From positions 62,001 through 126,000 of the forward strand of contig JAFZIN010000028.1 of assembly GCA_017554305.1 (NCBI GenBank): a stretch of 64,000 bases of DNA, read 5' to 3'. This document shows, one piece after another, positions 33,053 through 42,400 of the stretch. This DNA is from Bacteroidales bacterium. GTDB lineage: Bacteria; Bacteroidota; Bacteroidia; Bacteroidales; UBA932. Position 1 is the first letter of the stretch. Every line of letters starts with the position of its first letter. The notes beneath the pieces are model-generated. The model did no database searches. It was not told the DNA's origin and saw nothing but the letters and a program-made list of their open reading frames with translations. A program made the position numbers and the translations under genes.

Positions 33053-33814
33053 TTAATATTTATCTTCAATCTCGTCTTCTTTGTTCTCTATGTAATCCTT
33101 AAAGCGCTCTCTAACGCTCTTAGGCAGAGAGTTATCTGCCATCACCTTCTTCTCAATGCTCCACAGATGATCTTCAATCTGCTTAGCCTTGCTCTTGTTG
33201 CGGTTCTTAAGCGCTCTGTCATACTGAGCTAAAAGGCCGTGAATTCCGTGAAATTCCAAAAGCTCACTCAACGTGCTTGGCTTCTTGTTATCTGCCTGTT
33301 GCTTTTGTGGAGACTCCGGAGCGGAGAGGTTCTTATCTGACTCCATTACGTTGAAAACCATTCTCACGCCCTTGGTCTTATTAAGCAGATCCTTAGCCTC
33401 GTTGTATGAGAAATCTTTCTTGCCATCCTCTCCAACAGAGAAGACAATGGTATTCTCCACGCTGTTGCCTGAGTTGTAGACAGGTACAATGTTATCCAAA
33501 TCTTCTGCCTTTAGAACAAATCCGTCTCTGATTCTTATTCCCCTGTCATCTAAAAGGTTCATCTCCATATCCATAGAGCCTATAAGGCCGGAAGCCTCTT
33601 TTCTTACCGGCACAACTCCCTGAATCATCCACTTTGAAGGATCATCCGGGTCCTGTGCTGTAAAGAGCTTAACATCAGCGCCTAAACTGAATGAAGCAAA
33701 AGCGTTGCCTGCAAATTCAACTGTATTTTTAGGAACATAAAGTTCTACAGGCTTCTTATCAACGCAAGATGCGGTACTTATTGCAACTGCAAGAATTAAA
33801 AGTAGTTTTTTCAT
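33053..33814 (-). CDS. Uncharacterised lipoprotein
   Basis: 253 residues, lipobox ATSTASC-like (cysteine about 17). The N-terminal half is beta-rich and the last ~80 residues are helical and highly charged, with many lysines and glutamates (RNKSKAKQIEDH, ENKEDEIEDKY). No known family is recognised. It lies 19 bases after yqeY in the transcription direction and begins the run of exported proteins of unknown role. Confidence 0.75.
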   Translation of the reverse strand: MKKLLLILAVAISTASCVDKKPVELYVPKNTVEFAGNAFASFSLGADVKLFTAQDPDDPSKWMIQGVVPVRKEASGLIGSMDMEMNLLDDRGIRIRDGFVLKAEDLDNIVPVYNSGNSVENTIVFSVGEDGKKDFSYNEAKDLLNKTKGVRMVFNVMESDKNLSAPESPQKQQADNKKPSTLSELLEFHGIHGLLAQYDRALKNRNKSKAKQIEDHLWSIEKKVMADNSLPKSVRERFKDYIENKEDEIEDKY

Positions 33815-33833
33815 ATCGCGATAGATTTTTGTC

Positions 33834-34283
33834 TTAAGAGAGCAAATTCTTTACAACCGTAGAGATGGTTCGACCGTCTGCAGCGCCTGCCAGCGCCTTT
33901 GTTGCAAGCCCCATAACCTTTCCCATATCTTTGATGGAGGAGGCACCAACCTGTGCAATTATCTCCTTTATTTTTGCCTCAACTTCCTCAACCGGAAGTT
34001 GCTTTGGAAGATACTTCTCCATAACGGCAGCCTCTGCCAACTCGTTATCTGCAAGCTCTTTATGGTTTGCCGCAACATACTGTTCTGCTGCCTCTTTACG
34101 CTGTTTTACAAGTTTCTGAATCATCTTCAGAATGTCTGCATCCGTAACCTCTTTGCTTCCGCCCTCAGATGTTTTAAAGAGAAGAATCTCACCCTTGATT
34201 GCTCTTACAGCATTCATTGCTACGGTATCCTTGGCCTTCATTGCAGCCTTGATATCCTCTTGAATTTGTTGTTCCAGTGCCAT
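33834..34283 (-). CDS. yqeY: GatB/YqeY domain protein
   Basis: 149 residues from the ATG at 34283. YqeY resembles the tRNA-interacting tail of GatB: a helical N-terminal half (IKAAMKAKDTVAMNAVRAIKGE) and a C-terminal domain with EKYLPKQLP and MGKVMGLATKA. It is thought to bind tRNA-related partners, but its precise role is not known. It heads the minus-strand run that continues with exported proteins and diverges from ogt. Confidence 0.92.
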   Translation of the reverse strand: MALEQQIQEDIKAAMKAKDTVAMNAVRAIKGEILLFKTSEGGSKEVTDADILKMIQKLVKQRKEAAEQYVAANHKELADNELAEAAVMEKYLPKQLPVEEVEAKIKEIIAQVGASSIKDMGKVMGLATKALAGAADGRTISTVVKNLLS

Positions 34284-34305
34284 AACCACATTATTTAGCT
34301 CTCTG

Positions 34306-34332
34306 CAAATTTAATAAATATTACTATATTTG
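34306..34332. promoter_or_regulatory. Back-to-back -7 boxes for yqeY and ogt
   Basis: TAAATTTG (minus strand, 34306-34313) faces yqeY and TATATTTG (34325-34332) faces ogt. Both match TAnnTTTG. No -33 box at the expected distance is clear for either, so both are tentative. Confidence 0.45.
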
Positions 34333-34356
34333 TGAAGGTGCTTAACGAGGAAGAGT

Positions 34357-34947
34357 ATGCTAAAAGTAAATATCTACGAATACGACTCCCCTTGCGGGAC
34401 ACTCCTTCTTGCGGTAAAGAGAGGCAAACTCTGCCTCTGCTCCTGGAAGGGAAGCAAAAGAACAGATGCCGCCATGGCCAGACTCTCCAAACTTTTAAAC
34501 GTGGAGTTTGTCTTTCCGGAAGAGAAGGAGAAAAAGCCTTCATCCAAAACCATTACGCTGGCTATTAAGCAGTTGAACCAGTATTTCTCCAAGAGGAGAA
34601 AGAGTTTCAACGTTCCTTACCTTGAGATGGGAACAGAGTTCCAGAAAAAGGTGTGGAACAATCTTAAAGACGTACCTTACGGCAAGACAACCTCTTACGC
34701 AGATATAGCAAAAGAGATTGAGGAGCCTGAGGCAATAAGGGCGGTGGCCAACGTATGCGGAGACAATGCACTCTCTCTTATTATCCCTTGCCACAGGGCA
34801 ATTGGAAGTGACGGATCCTTAGTGGGTTACGCCGGAGGTCTTCCGGTTAAGAGGTTCCTTATAGATATGGAGAGCACCCAGCAGAGTCTGCCGTTCAAAG
34901 ATCCCGTTAAGAAAAAATCTGTAAAACCTAAATCTAAAGTTAAATAG
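34357..34947 (+). CDS. ogt: Methylated-DNA--protein-cysteine methyltransferase
   Basis: Suicide repair protein that takes alkyl groups from O6-alkylguanine. An N-terminal ribonuclease-H-like domain (1-95) is followed by the DNA-binding domain with a winged-helix segment (YGKTTSYADIA, RAVANVCG) and the acceptor cysteine in IPCHRAIG. A short lysine-rich tail ends the 196 residues. There is no Ada regulatory domain. It is followed after 3 bases by the transporter gene. Confidence 0.96.
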   Translation: MLKVNIYEYDSPCGTLLLAVKRGKLCLCSWKGSKRTDAAMARLSKLLNVEFVFPEEKEKKPSSKTITLAIKQLNQYFSKRRKSFNVPYLEMGTEFQKKVWNNLKDVPYGKTTSYADIAKEIEEPEAIRAVANVCGDNALSLIIPCHRAIGSDGSLVGYAGGLPVKRFLIDMESTQQSLPFKDPVKKKSVKPKSKVK

Positions 34948-34950
34948 TTC

Positions 34951-36381
34951 ATGAGTAGTAAATCCACCCTCTCCGATCTCTGGAAAAAGGAAGACTGGCT
35001 GGCCGTCTGGATTGGAGTAGTTCTCATTGTTGTTGCGGCATTTGCCGTTCTCACTAAAGCATTTGATTTTTCAGCACTTAAATTCTCCACCTGGCATCTC
35101 TGGGAAGGAGTAGCAGAAAAGAAGAGTCTGCTGGGGCAGATGGACGGCGCCTTCTGGATTAAGCTTGCCCGTACGTTTTTGGTTCTGGCCTTTTTGTTTG
35201 CCATTGGCATAAAGCTTCAGGGAGAGAGAGTAACAAAGTTCTTTGGAGCCTTTTTAGGACTCTTCATACTGGCTGTGATTGTAAGAATCATAAGCGCGGA
35301 GTTCACATTCAACAGATATTTGGAGTGGGCTTTCTGGGCTTTGATTGTGGGACTTCTAATTTCCAACACCGTGGGTGTTCCGCAGTGGCTCAAGCCGGCA
35401 ATCAGAACAGAGTTCTACATTAAGACTGGATTGGTTGTAATGGGATTTTCCGTGCTCTTTTCTAACATTGCAAAGTTTGGACTCTACGGTCTTGGAATTG
35501 CCTGGATTGTTACCCCTATTGTAATCCTCTTTATGTGGTGGCTGGGAACCAAAATCTTTAAGATTGAAAACAAGCCTTTGGTAATTACAATGGCCTCAGC
35601 AACAAGTGTCTGCGGAACATCCGCAGCCATTGCTACGGGTGCTGCGGCAAAGGCCAAGAAGGATGACCTCTCAATTGCAATCTCCATCTCCATAATCTTT
35701 ACCATTCTGATGATGGTCTTTGAACCTATGATAATCCGCTGGGTTGGAATGAGTCAGATTATGGGAGGTTCTCTAATTGGAGGAACGGTAGATTCCACCG
35801 GAGCGGTTGTGCTTGCAGGTAACGCATTGGGACCGGAGGCGGAACAGGCTGCCGTTCTGGTTAAATCCATTCAGAACATACTCATTGGATTCATAGCCTT
35901 CTTTGTTGCACTCTTCTTTGCCACAAAGGTAGACCGCGTTGGAACCCAGAGGGTTGGAGCAAGTGAAATCTGGCACCGTTTCCCTAAGTTCATTATAGGA
36001 TTCTTTGCAGCCTCACTTGTTGCCTCATTTATAATTCTTCCGCTCTACGGAAGTGATAACGTAAGTGCAATAAACAAGACTCTGGATCAATACAAGAACT
36101 GGGCTTTTGTGCTGGCTTTCACAAGCATAGGATTGGATACCAACTTTAAGGAGATTATTAAGAAGATGCAGGGCGGTAAGGTTCTCTGGCTCTATGTCAT
36201 TGGACAGTTATTCAACATTGCCCTCACATTCTTTGCAGTTTGGATGCTGCTCTCCGGCAGGTTCCTCCCTGTTCCAAAACTGGATGACTACGGCAGCAAA
36301 AAGGTTGAGCCTAAGGTTGTTCCGGCTCCTCAGCCTGCAAAGACAGCCCTTAACTCCACTTACTATCTGGGCAAATTTTAG
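34951..36381 (+). CDS. YeiH-family putative sulfate exporter
   Basis: A polytopic membrane protein of 476 residues with about eleven hydrophobic segments and the family motifs TSVCGTSAAIATG and TGAVVLAGNALG. The family (UPF0324, YeiH) is annotated as a putative sulfate exporter, but few members have been tested. The C-terminal ~40 residues are polar and proline/lysine-rich, probably cytoplasmic. Gaps of 3 bases to ogt and 2 to the next gene suggest one transcript. Confidence 0.88.
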   Translation: MSSKSTLSDLWKKEDWLAVWIGVVLIVVAAFAVLTKAFDFSALKFSTWHLWEGVAEKKSLLGQMDGAFWIKLARTFLVLAFLFAIGIKLQGERVTKFFGAFLGLFILAVIVRIISAEFTFNRYLEWAFWALIVGLLISNTVGVPQWLKPAIRTEFYIKTGLVVMGFSVLFSNIAKFGLYGLGIAWIVTPIVILFMWWLGTKIFKIENKPLVITMASATSVCGTSAAIATGAAAKAKKDDLSIAISISIIFTILMMVFEPMIIRWVGMSQIMGGSLIGGTVDSTGAVVLAGNALGPEAEQAAVLVKSIQNILIGFIAFFVALFFATKVDRVGTQRVGASEIWHRFPKFIIGFFAASLVASFIILPLYGSDNVSAINKTLDQYKNWAFVLAFTSIGLDTNFKEIIKKMQGGKVLWLYVIGQLFNIALTFFAVWMLLSGRFLPVPKLDDYGSKKVEPKVVPAPQPAKTALNSTYYLGKF

Positions 36382-36383
36382 GT

Positions 36384-36668
36384 ATGAATCCTAAAACCGA
36401 GAAGATAATCATAAGGGCGGTAACTGTCATAATGATAGTTGCCGTCCTTGTTTGTGTACTCTGGATTATGGCTTTCCGCCTGGGTCTTGCAGAGAAATAT
36501 GACTTTGGCGCGGGGGCCTATTACTATGCAGATATTCCTGATTACGATAAAGTTATAGGAGAAAGCTCCTACAAGCCCCCCATCCCTTTCTGGATTTACC
36601 TCCTTCTCTTTTTTGGATGGGGATGGATTATGTGGAGAATCTGGTCTCTGATGGAGAGAAAAAAGTAA
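36384..36668 (+). CDS. Small two-helix membrane protein
   Basis: 94 residues with two hydrophobic segments (about 10-32 and 70-88) joined by a loop rich in tyrosine and aspartate. No known family is recognised. It lies two bases after the transporter gene, which suggests it is an accessory of that protein or is simply co-transcribed. Confidence 0.75.
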   Translation: MNPKTEKIIIRAVTVIMIVAVLVCVLWIMAFRLGLAEKYDFGAGAYYYADIPDYDKVIGESSYKPPIPFWIYLLLFFGWGWIMWRIWSLMERKK

Positions 36669-36669
36669 A

Positions 36670-36701
36670 CGGACAAGTGAAAAATTGATTACTTTTGTCC
36701 G
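36670..36701 (+). promoter_or_regulatory. trpS -7 box inside a 7-bp palindrome
   Basis: TACTTTTG at 36690-36697 matches the -7 pattern 16 bases before the trpS start. The arm TTGTCCG (36695-36701) pairs with CGGACAA (36670-36676), so the box overlaps a perfect inverted repeat with an 18-base spacer. That could be a repressor site or a weak hairpin. No -33 match is clear. Confidence 0.4.
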
Positions 36702-36712
36702 AATAGTAGATT

Positions 36713-37837
36713 ATGAGCAAAAAAGTTATACTTACCGGAGACCGCCCTACCGGCCGTCTTCACATAGGCCACTATGTTGGCTCCCTAAGAGGAAGGGTTG
36801 AACTTCAGAATGAGGCAGACTATGAGAAAATGTTTGTTTTCATAGCAGATGCACAGGCACTTACAGACAACTTTGACAATCCGGAGAAGGTTCGTCAGAA
36901 TATTGTGGAGGTGGCGCTGGATTACCTCTCCGTAGGATTGGATCCTAATAAAGTTACCATATTCGTTCAGAGTATGATTCCTGAACTTACGGAACTTACC
37001 TTCTTCTATATGAACCTTGTAACGGTTGCAAGACTGCAGAGAAACCCAACCGTTAAGACAGAGATTGCAATGAGGGGGTTCAGCAAGGAGGCTGAAGATG
37101 GGCAGGAGAAGGTATTCGGAAGCGGACTTCCGGTAGGATTTTTCACCTACCCTATCTCACAGGCAGCTGATATTACGGCGTTTAAGGCAACCACCGTTCC
37201 GGCCGGAGAGGATCAGAAACCTATGATTGAGCAGACCGTGGAGATTGTACGCAAGTTCAACTCCATTTACGGTGAGACTCTGGTAGAGCCGCAAATTCTT
37301 CTCCCAAAGAACAGTGCCTGCCTCCGTCTTCCGGGTATAGACGGCAAGGCCAAGATGAGCAAATCTCTGGGCAATTGCATCTACCTTTCAGAGACTGCAG
37401 ATGAACTCAACAAGAAGGTAATGAGTATGTATACAGATCCGCATCACATAAGCATAAATGATCCGGGCCACATTGAGGGCAACACCGTATTTACCTATCT
37501 TGATGCGTTTTGCAAGGATGAGCACTTTGCTCTCTACCTGCCGGATTATGCTAACCTTGATGAACTCAAGGCTCACTATCAGAGGGGCGGATTGGGAGAC
37601 GTTAAGATTAAGAAGTTCCTCTCAAAGATTCTGAATGAGGAGTTTGAACCAATAAGAGCAAGACGCAAGGAGTTTGAAAAGGATATTCCTGCAGTTTACG
37701 ATATGCTCAAAAAAGGCAGCCAGACGGCAAGAGAGGTTGCTGCAAAGACCATGAGTGAAGTTAAGAACGCAATGAAAATCAACTACTTTGATGATGCGGC
37801 TCTGATTGCTTCACAGGCGGAGAAATTCAGCAGATAA
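36713..37837 (+). CDS. trpS: Tryptophan--tRNA ligase
   Basis: Class I aminoacyl-tRNA synthetase charging tRNA-Trp. The signature sequences are [10 protein letters not shown] (HIGH) and KMSKS at the usual distance; [12 protein letters not shown] is the conserved tryptophan/ATP region. The 374 residues are slightly longer than the ~330 of E. coli. The ABC ATPase gene follows after 5 bases, so trpS heads a run through ldt at 43586. Confidence 0.97.
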   Translation: MSKKVILTGDRPTGRLHIGHYVGSLRGRVELQNEADYEKMFVFIADAQALTDNFDNPEKVRQNIVEVALDYLSVGLDPNKVTIFVQSMIPELTELTFFYMNLVTVARLQRNPTVKTEIAMRGFSKEAEDGQEKVFGSGLPVGFFTYPISQAADITAFKATTVPAGEDQKPMIEQTVEIVRKFNSIYGETLVEPQILLPKNSACLRLPGIDGKAKMSKSLGNCIYLSETADELNKKVMSMYTDPHHISINDPGHIEGNTVFTYLDAFCKDEHFALYLPDYANLDELKAHYQRGGLGDVKIKKFLSKILNEEFEPIRARRKEFEKDIPAVYDMLKKGSQTAREVAAKTMSEVKNAMKINYFDDAALIASQAEKFSR

Positions 37838-37842
37838 CAAAA

Positions 37843-38613
37843 ATGGCACTTCTTCAAATAGAGGATCTTTCTTTGGGGTATGGCTCAAAAACCATATTCA
37901 AGGATATCAACGCCTCTGAAGAAGAGGGGTGTCTGATTGCTCTTTTGGGTTCCAACGGCAGAGGTAAATCTACGCTGCTGAGGACCATAGCCCGCCTGGA
38001 GGAGATATATGAACCTTCAAAAGGAAAGATTCTCTACAACGGAAAGGAGGCCTCCTGTTACTCCAAAAAGGAGATGAGCCGGATGGTCTCATTCGTCAGC
38101 CCTGTAACGGAGAGAGCCCCCTATCTGAAGGTAAAAGACCTGGTCTCCATAAACACTTACTACAGAACAGATTGGATGGGATCCATAAATAAGAGTGAAG
38201 AGGAGAAAATACTCAAAGCTCTTAAGATGGTTGGACTGGAGGGGTTTGAAGAGAGGGAGTGTACCAGCCTTAGTGACGGTGAGTTCCAGCGTGCCACCAT
38301 TGCCGGTGCAATTGTTCAGGACAGCCGCATCATCCTTTTGGACGAGCCCACCGCCTTTTTGGATATAGCAAACAAATACCTCATAACCGGGCTGTTAAAA
38401 ACTATCGCGGAGAAAAAGTTAATAATATTCTCTACTCACGATTTGCAATTGGCGCTGCAAGTATGTGACAGGCTGTGGGTTATGACATCAGAAGGGTTCT
38501 TCTGCGGTTCTCCCGCACAGCTTATTGAGAACGGGCAGATTGAGAAGATGTTTGATGTTGAGGGAGTTAGGTTTGACAAAGAGAAACAGAGTTTTGTTCC
38601 CACCAAACAATAA
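37843..38613 (+). CDS. FecE-like ABC transporter ATP-binding protein
   Basis: 256 residues with Walker A GSNGRGKST, signature LSDGEFQRA, Walker B IILLDEPTAFLD and the switch histidine in STHD. The Q-loop region reads SFVSPVTERAPY, lacking the usual glutamine. Sequence type fits iron-siderophore, heme or cobalamin importers. No permease or binding protein is adjacent; the FecCD permease at 22770-23759 is the only candidate in the window. It is packed between trpS (5 bases) and queD (4 bases). Confidence 0.92.
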   Translation: MALLQIEDLSLGYGSKTIFKDINASEEEGCLIALLGSNGRGKSTLLRTIARLEEIYEPSKGKILYNGKEASCYSKKEMSRMVSFVSPVTERAPYLKVKDLVSINTYYRTDWMGSINKSEEEKILKALKMVGLEGFEERECTSLSDGEFQRATIAGAIVQDSRIILLDEPTAFLDIANKYLITGLLKTIAEKKLIIFSTHDLQLALQVCDRLWVMTSEGFFCGSPAQLIENGQIEKMFDVEGVRFDKEKQSFVPTKQ

Positions 38614-38617
38614 AGAG

Positions 38618-39061
38618 ATGGCAAAAATCAGAATTACAAAGGAGTTCAGCTTTGAGGGAGCTCACGCACTCAAGGGGTATGACGGCAAGTGCAGCCACAT
38701 TCACGGGCACTCTTACCGCCTGGCTGTCACCGTTATGGGTGAACCTATAAAGGAGGAGAACTCTCCCAAAAAGGGAATGGTAATTGACTTTACAGACCTT
38801 AAGAAGATTGTCTCTGAAAAGATTATAGAGAAGCTGGATCATGCGCTTATTCTTGTAAAGGGTGCGGAACTCACGGAGGAGATTACCAGGTTTTACGGCA
38901 ATACGGTAACGGTTGATTTTCAGCCTACAAGCGAGATGCTTACCATTCACTTTGCAAAGATTCTGAAGGAGGCTCTGCCAAAGAGTGTGACTTTGGTATC
39001 TGTGCGTCTGTGGGAGACGGAGAAGAACTATGCGGAGTGGAGAGAGGAAGATAACCAATGA
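38618..39061 (+). CDS. queD: 6-carboxytetrahydropterin synthase
   Basis: Second step in making the queuosine precursor from GTP. From the ATG at 38618, 147 residues. Zinc ligands and active site appear as FEGAH, CSHIHGHSY and PTSEM, with DHALIL and the late glutamate in RLWETEKNYAEW. An earlier in-frame start would lie inside the ABC ATPase gene and is not credible. Its stop overlaps the polA ATG by four bases. No queC, queE or queF lies nearby. Confidence 0.95.
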   Translation: MAKIRITKEFSFEGAHALKGYDGKCSHIHGHSYRLAVTVMGEPIKEENSPKKGMVIDFTDLKKIVSEKIIEKLDHALILVKGAELTEEITRFYGNTVTVDFQPTSEMLTIHFAKILKEALPKSVTLVSVRLWETEKNYAEWREEDNQ

Positions 39062-41799
39062 ACAGGATATTCCTTATAGACGGACACGCGCAAATCTTTA
39101 GGATGTATTACGCCTTTATGCGCCATCCCCTTATAAATTCCAAGGGGATAGATACTTCCATACTCTACGGCTTTACAAAGATGGTGCTGGAACTCATTGC
39201 AAAAGAGAACCCTACCCACCTGGCCGTGGCCTTTGATCTGCATGCGGAGACTTTCCGTCATAAGGTTTACAAGGAGTACAAAGCCAACCGTCCGCCGGCT
39301 CCGGAACTTGTGGTAGATGCGCTGGAACCGCTTAAGGAGATTCTCAAAGCGCTGAACATTCCGGCAATCGGCATTGAGGGAGTGGAAGCAGACGATGTTA
39401 TTGGCTCTATGGCAAAGCAGTGGTCTTCAGAGAGTTCAAAGGTCTATATGGTTACTCCCGATAAAGATTACGGGCAGGTTGTAGATGACAACATCTTCCA
39501 GTACAAGTTCTCCAAAGGCAACAGCGGAGAGGTGGAGATTATTGGCAAAAAGGAACTATGCTCCCAGTACGGAATCTGTGACCCTAAGAGCGTTATAGAT
39601 ATTCTCACAATTTGGGGAGACGCATCGGATAACATTCCGGGTGTTAAGGGAATAGGAGAGGTTGGCGCCAAGAAACTTATTGGAGAGTATCAGACTCTGG
39701 ATAACCTTCTTAATCACCTTAAGGAGCTTCCGGCAAAGCAGCAGGAGAAGATTGAGGCAGCAAAGGAGCATCTGAATATGAGCCGTTTCCTTGTTACCAT
39801 TAAGACAGACATAGATCTTCCGCTCTCTTTGGATGACATCAAAATTTCTCCTGCAAACAAGGAACAGGTAGATGCTGTCTTTGGAAAATACGAGTTCTCC
39901 TCCCTTAAGAAGATGATTAAGGAGTTCAAAACTGAGGAGGCGGTAAATGATTTTCCTGCAGACGATTACCCTACTGAGGGAAACTACTTTAACAGTTACG
40001 CTCCCGTTCAGGAGAATAAGAGAGAAGAGGCGGGAATGCCAAAAATCAAGTTTGTATCTAAGGAGATTTTTGAGAGCGCGGTTAAAAAGAACAACACTCT
40101 TGCAATGGCACTCCCAACTGACGGTGAGGAAGTTATACTGTGCACTACAGATTCGGATTCAACTCTTAAGGAGCCAAAGGGGCTGGCACTTCTAATCAAA
40201 CCTAATGAGTGCCTGAGCCTTGTAATCAATCCCAAAATCATTAAGACCGGCTTCTCCTTAAAGGAGATAATAAGGCATATATCAAAGAGTTACACCGGCA
40301 ATTTGGATGTTGCAAAGATTCTCTCTGAGGAGGAACTTTATGACATTCAACTGCTCCATTATCTGATTAATCCGGAGGTAAGCCACTCCCCTGCCTTCAT
40401 CATAAAAGAGAGGTTTGGATTGGAACTTTCTACGGAGAACCCAGAGGAGAAAGAGAGTGATTTGTTCTCATCTGTAGAAAGAGATTTGGAGAAAGAGGCG
40501 GAGGAGAGAGCAAAGGAGGCACTGCTCAGTATCTACCTTAAAGAGAGGCTCTTAAAGGAGATCCCAAAGGCGGAACTCTACAGAGATATTGAGATGCCGC
40601 TTGAGGGAATTCTTGCAAAGATGGAACTTACTGGAGTTAAGATAGATACTGCCCAGCTTAAAGAGTACAGCAAAGAACTAACTCAGCAAATGAATGAGAT
40701 TGAGGCTAATGCAAAGGCTCTGGCAGAAGATCCCAACATCAACCTCTCCTCTCCAAAGCAGATTGGACAGCTGCTCTTTGAAAAACTCAAGGTGAGTGAC
40801 TCCGTTAAGAAAAGTGCCAAAGGCAGTTACCCTACAGATGAGCAGACGCTCCGCTCTCTCTACTACGCTCATCCTCTCATTGGAGAGATTCTGGAGTACC
40901 GCAACCTGAAGAAACTTCTTTCTACCTACATAGATGCCTTCCCTCAGCTTATAGACCCGGAAGACGGCAAGATACACACCACTTTCAATCAAGCACTTAC
41001 AGCAACGGGCAGGCTCTCTTCCAACAACCCTAACCTGCAGAACATCCCAATCCGTACAGAGAGAGGAAGGGAGATTCGCAAGGCCTTTATTCCATCTACA
41101 GAGAACGGCTACATTGTCTCTGCAGATTACTCCCAGATAGAGCTCCGCCTTATGGCGCACCTAAGCCGGGATGAGCATCTTATTGCGGCATTCAACTCCG
41201 GCCAGGATGTTCACAAGGCCACTGCGGCAAGGCTCTTTGGCGTTGATATTAATGATGTTACAGAAGATCAGAGAAGGAAGGCAAAGACCGTAAACTTTGG
41301 AATCATTTACGGCATCTCCTCCTTTGGCCTGTCTGAGAGAATGGAGATTGGAGTTAAGGAGGCAAAGAGGTTTATAGAGCAGTATTTTGCTATGTATCCG
41401 GGAGTTAGCGCATACATAGCAGACTCCGTGGAGAAGGCAAGAAGGCTGGGTTATGTAGAAACTATCTACGGCAGAAGGCGTTACCTTAAGGATATAAACT
41501 CCCGCAACGCCAACGTGCGCAAGTTCAACGAACGCAATGCGGTAAACGCCCCGCTGCAGGGGAGTGCCGCAGATATTATAAAAATTGCAATGGTCAACGT
41601 ATCAAGGAGATTGGAGAGTGAGAACTTAAAGAGCAGAATGGTTCTTCAGGTTCATGACGAACTTGTCTTTGATGCAACAGAAGATGAGAGGGATATTGTA
41701 ATGCAGATTGCAAAGGAGGAGATGGAGGCTGTTGCAAATCTTAAAGTCAAACTAACAGCAGAGTGCGGTTATGGCAAAAATTGGTTACAAGCTCACTAA
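39058..41799 (+). CDS. polA: DNA polymerase I, proofreading domain apparently inactive
   Basis: Replication and repair polymerase, 913 residues. The 5'-nuclease domain (1-290) and polymerase domain (about 500-913) are complete, with motif A DYSQIELRLM and motif C VHDELVFD. The middle domain (about 325-495) has the size of a 3'-5' exonuclease but lacks the acidic residues. The Exo I position reads LAMALPTDGEE in place of a DxE motif, Exo II reads KTGFSLKEII, and the Exo III region reads RAKEALLSIYL where aspartate is expected. The same loss is known in Taq and Bst polymerases. It overlaps queD by four bases. Confidence 0.96.
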   Translation: MNRIFLIDGHAQIFRMYYAFMRHPLINSKGIDTSILYGFTKMVLELIAKENPTHLAVAFDLHAETFRHKVYKEYKANRPPAPELVVDALEPLKEILKALNIPAIGIEGVEADDVIGSMAKQWSSESSKVYMVTPDKDYGQVVDDNIFQYKFSKGNSGEVEIIGKKELCSQYGICDPKSVIDILTIWGDASDNIPGVKGIGEVGAKKLIGEYQTLDNLLNHLKELPAKQQEKIEAAKEHLNMSRFLVTIKTDIDLPLSLDDIKISPANKEQVDAVFGKYEFSSLKKMIKEFKTEEAVNDFPADDYPTEGNYFNSYAPVQENKREEAGMPKIKFVSKEIFESAVKKNNTLAMALPTDGEEVILCTTDSDSTLKEPKGLALLIKPNECLSLVINPKIIKTGFSLKEIIRHISKSYTGNLDVAKILSEEELYDIQLLHYLINPEVSHSPAFIIKERFGLELSTENPEEKESDLFSSVERDLEKEAEERAKEALLSIYLKERLLKEIPKAELYRDIEMPLEGILAKMELTGVKIDTAQLKEYSKELTQQMNEIEANAKALAEDPNINLSSPKQIGQLLFEKLKVSDSVKKSAKGSYPTDEQTLRSLYYAHPLIGEILEYRNLKKLLSTYIDAFPQLIDPEDGKIHTTFNQALTATGRLSSNNPNLQNIPIRTERGREIRKAFIPSTENGYIVSADYSQIELRLMAHLSRDEHLIAAFNSGQDVHKATAARLFGVDINDVTEDQRRKAKTVNFGIIYGISSFGLSERMEIGVKEAKRFIEQYFAMYPGVSAYIADSVEKARRLGYVETIYGRRRYLKDINSRNANVRKFNERNAVNAPLQGSAADIIKIAMVNVSRRLESENLKSRMVLQVHDELVFDATEDERDIVMQIAKEEMEAVANLKVKLTAECGYGKNWLQAH

Positions 41800-41812
41800 T
41801 CTCTACATCCGC

Positions 41813-42400
41813 ATGGATGTGCCTCAACTTGTGGAGAGGGCAAAGGCCGGAGAGCAGATGGCCTTCACCTTCCTCTTTGAAAGATACCATAACCAACTTA
41901 CGGATTACCTTAAGAGACAGTCTGGTACGCTGCTAAAAAACAAGAGCGTGGAGATTGAAGACATCTGCCTGGATACCTTCAACAAGGCCTTCATAAACAT
42001 TGGTTCATACGATTCCAAGTATATGTTCACCACCTGGCTCTATAAGATTGCAAAGAACTCTCTTACAGATTATTTCCGCCAGACAGCAGGTGAGAGCAAC
42101 TCCTCCACGGAGTCTTCTGAGGTGAGAAACGTTCACAGCGGAGATACCCCGGAAGACAAACTCATAGAGAACCAGCAGATAGAAAAGACAATGGAGGCGG
42201 TGCGCCAACTGCCGGATATCTACAAAGATGTAATGATGCTCTACATTGAGGGCTACGCTTTGGACGATATTGCAGACTCCCTCTCCATCACCCTCTCCAA
42301 CGCCAAGGTGAGAGTGAAAAGAGGCAAAGACCTCCTTGCAGAAAAACTCTCAGACAGCCCAATAGCACAGAAGAGGGCAAACTCAAAAAAGACCAGATAA
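41813..42400 (+). CDS. ECF-type RNA polymerase sigma factor
   Basis: 195 residues from the ATG at 41813; an upstream in-frame start at 41771 would overlap polA by 29 bases. Sigma-70 region 2 is visible as AFTFLFERYHNQL...TWLYKIAKNSLTDYFR, and region 4 as LPDIYKDVMMLYIEGYALDDIADSL. No anti-sigma gene is adjacent, so its control is unknown. The rsmG start overlaps its stop by one base (TAATG), pointing to reinitiation. Confidence 0.94.
   Translation: MDVPQLVERAKAGEQMAFTFLFERYHNQLTDYLKRQSGTLLKNKSVEIEDICLDTFNKAFINIGSYDSKYMFTTWLYKIAKNSLTDYFRQTAGESNSSTESSEVRNVHSGDTPEDKLIENQQIEKTMEAVRQLPDIYKDVMMLYIEGYALDDIADSLSITLSNAKVRVKRGKDLLAEKLSDSPIAQKRANSKKTR

Noticed and set aside
38525-38617. N-terminal extension of queD
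   Set aside because: It lies inside the ABC ATPase coding sequence in another frame; the true start at 38618 gives a standard-length enzyme.
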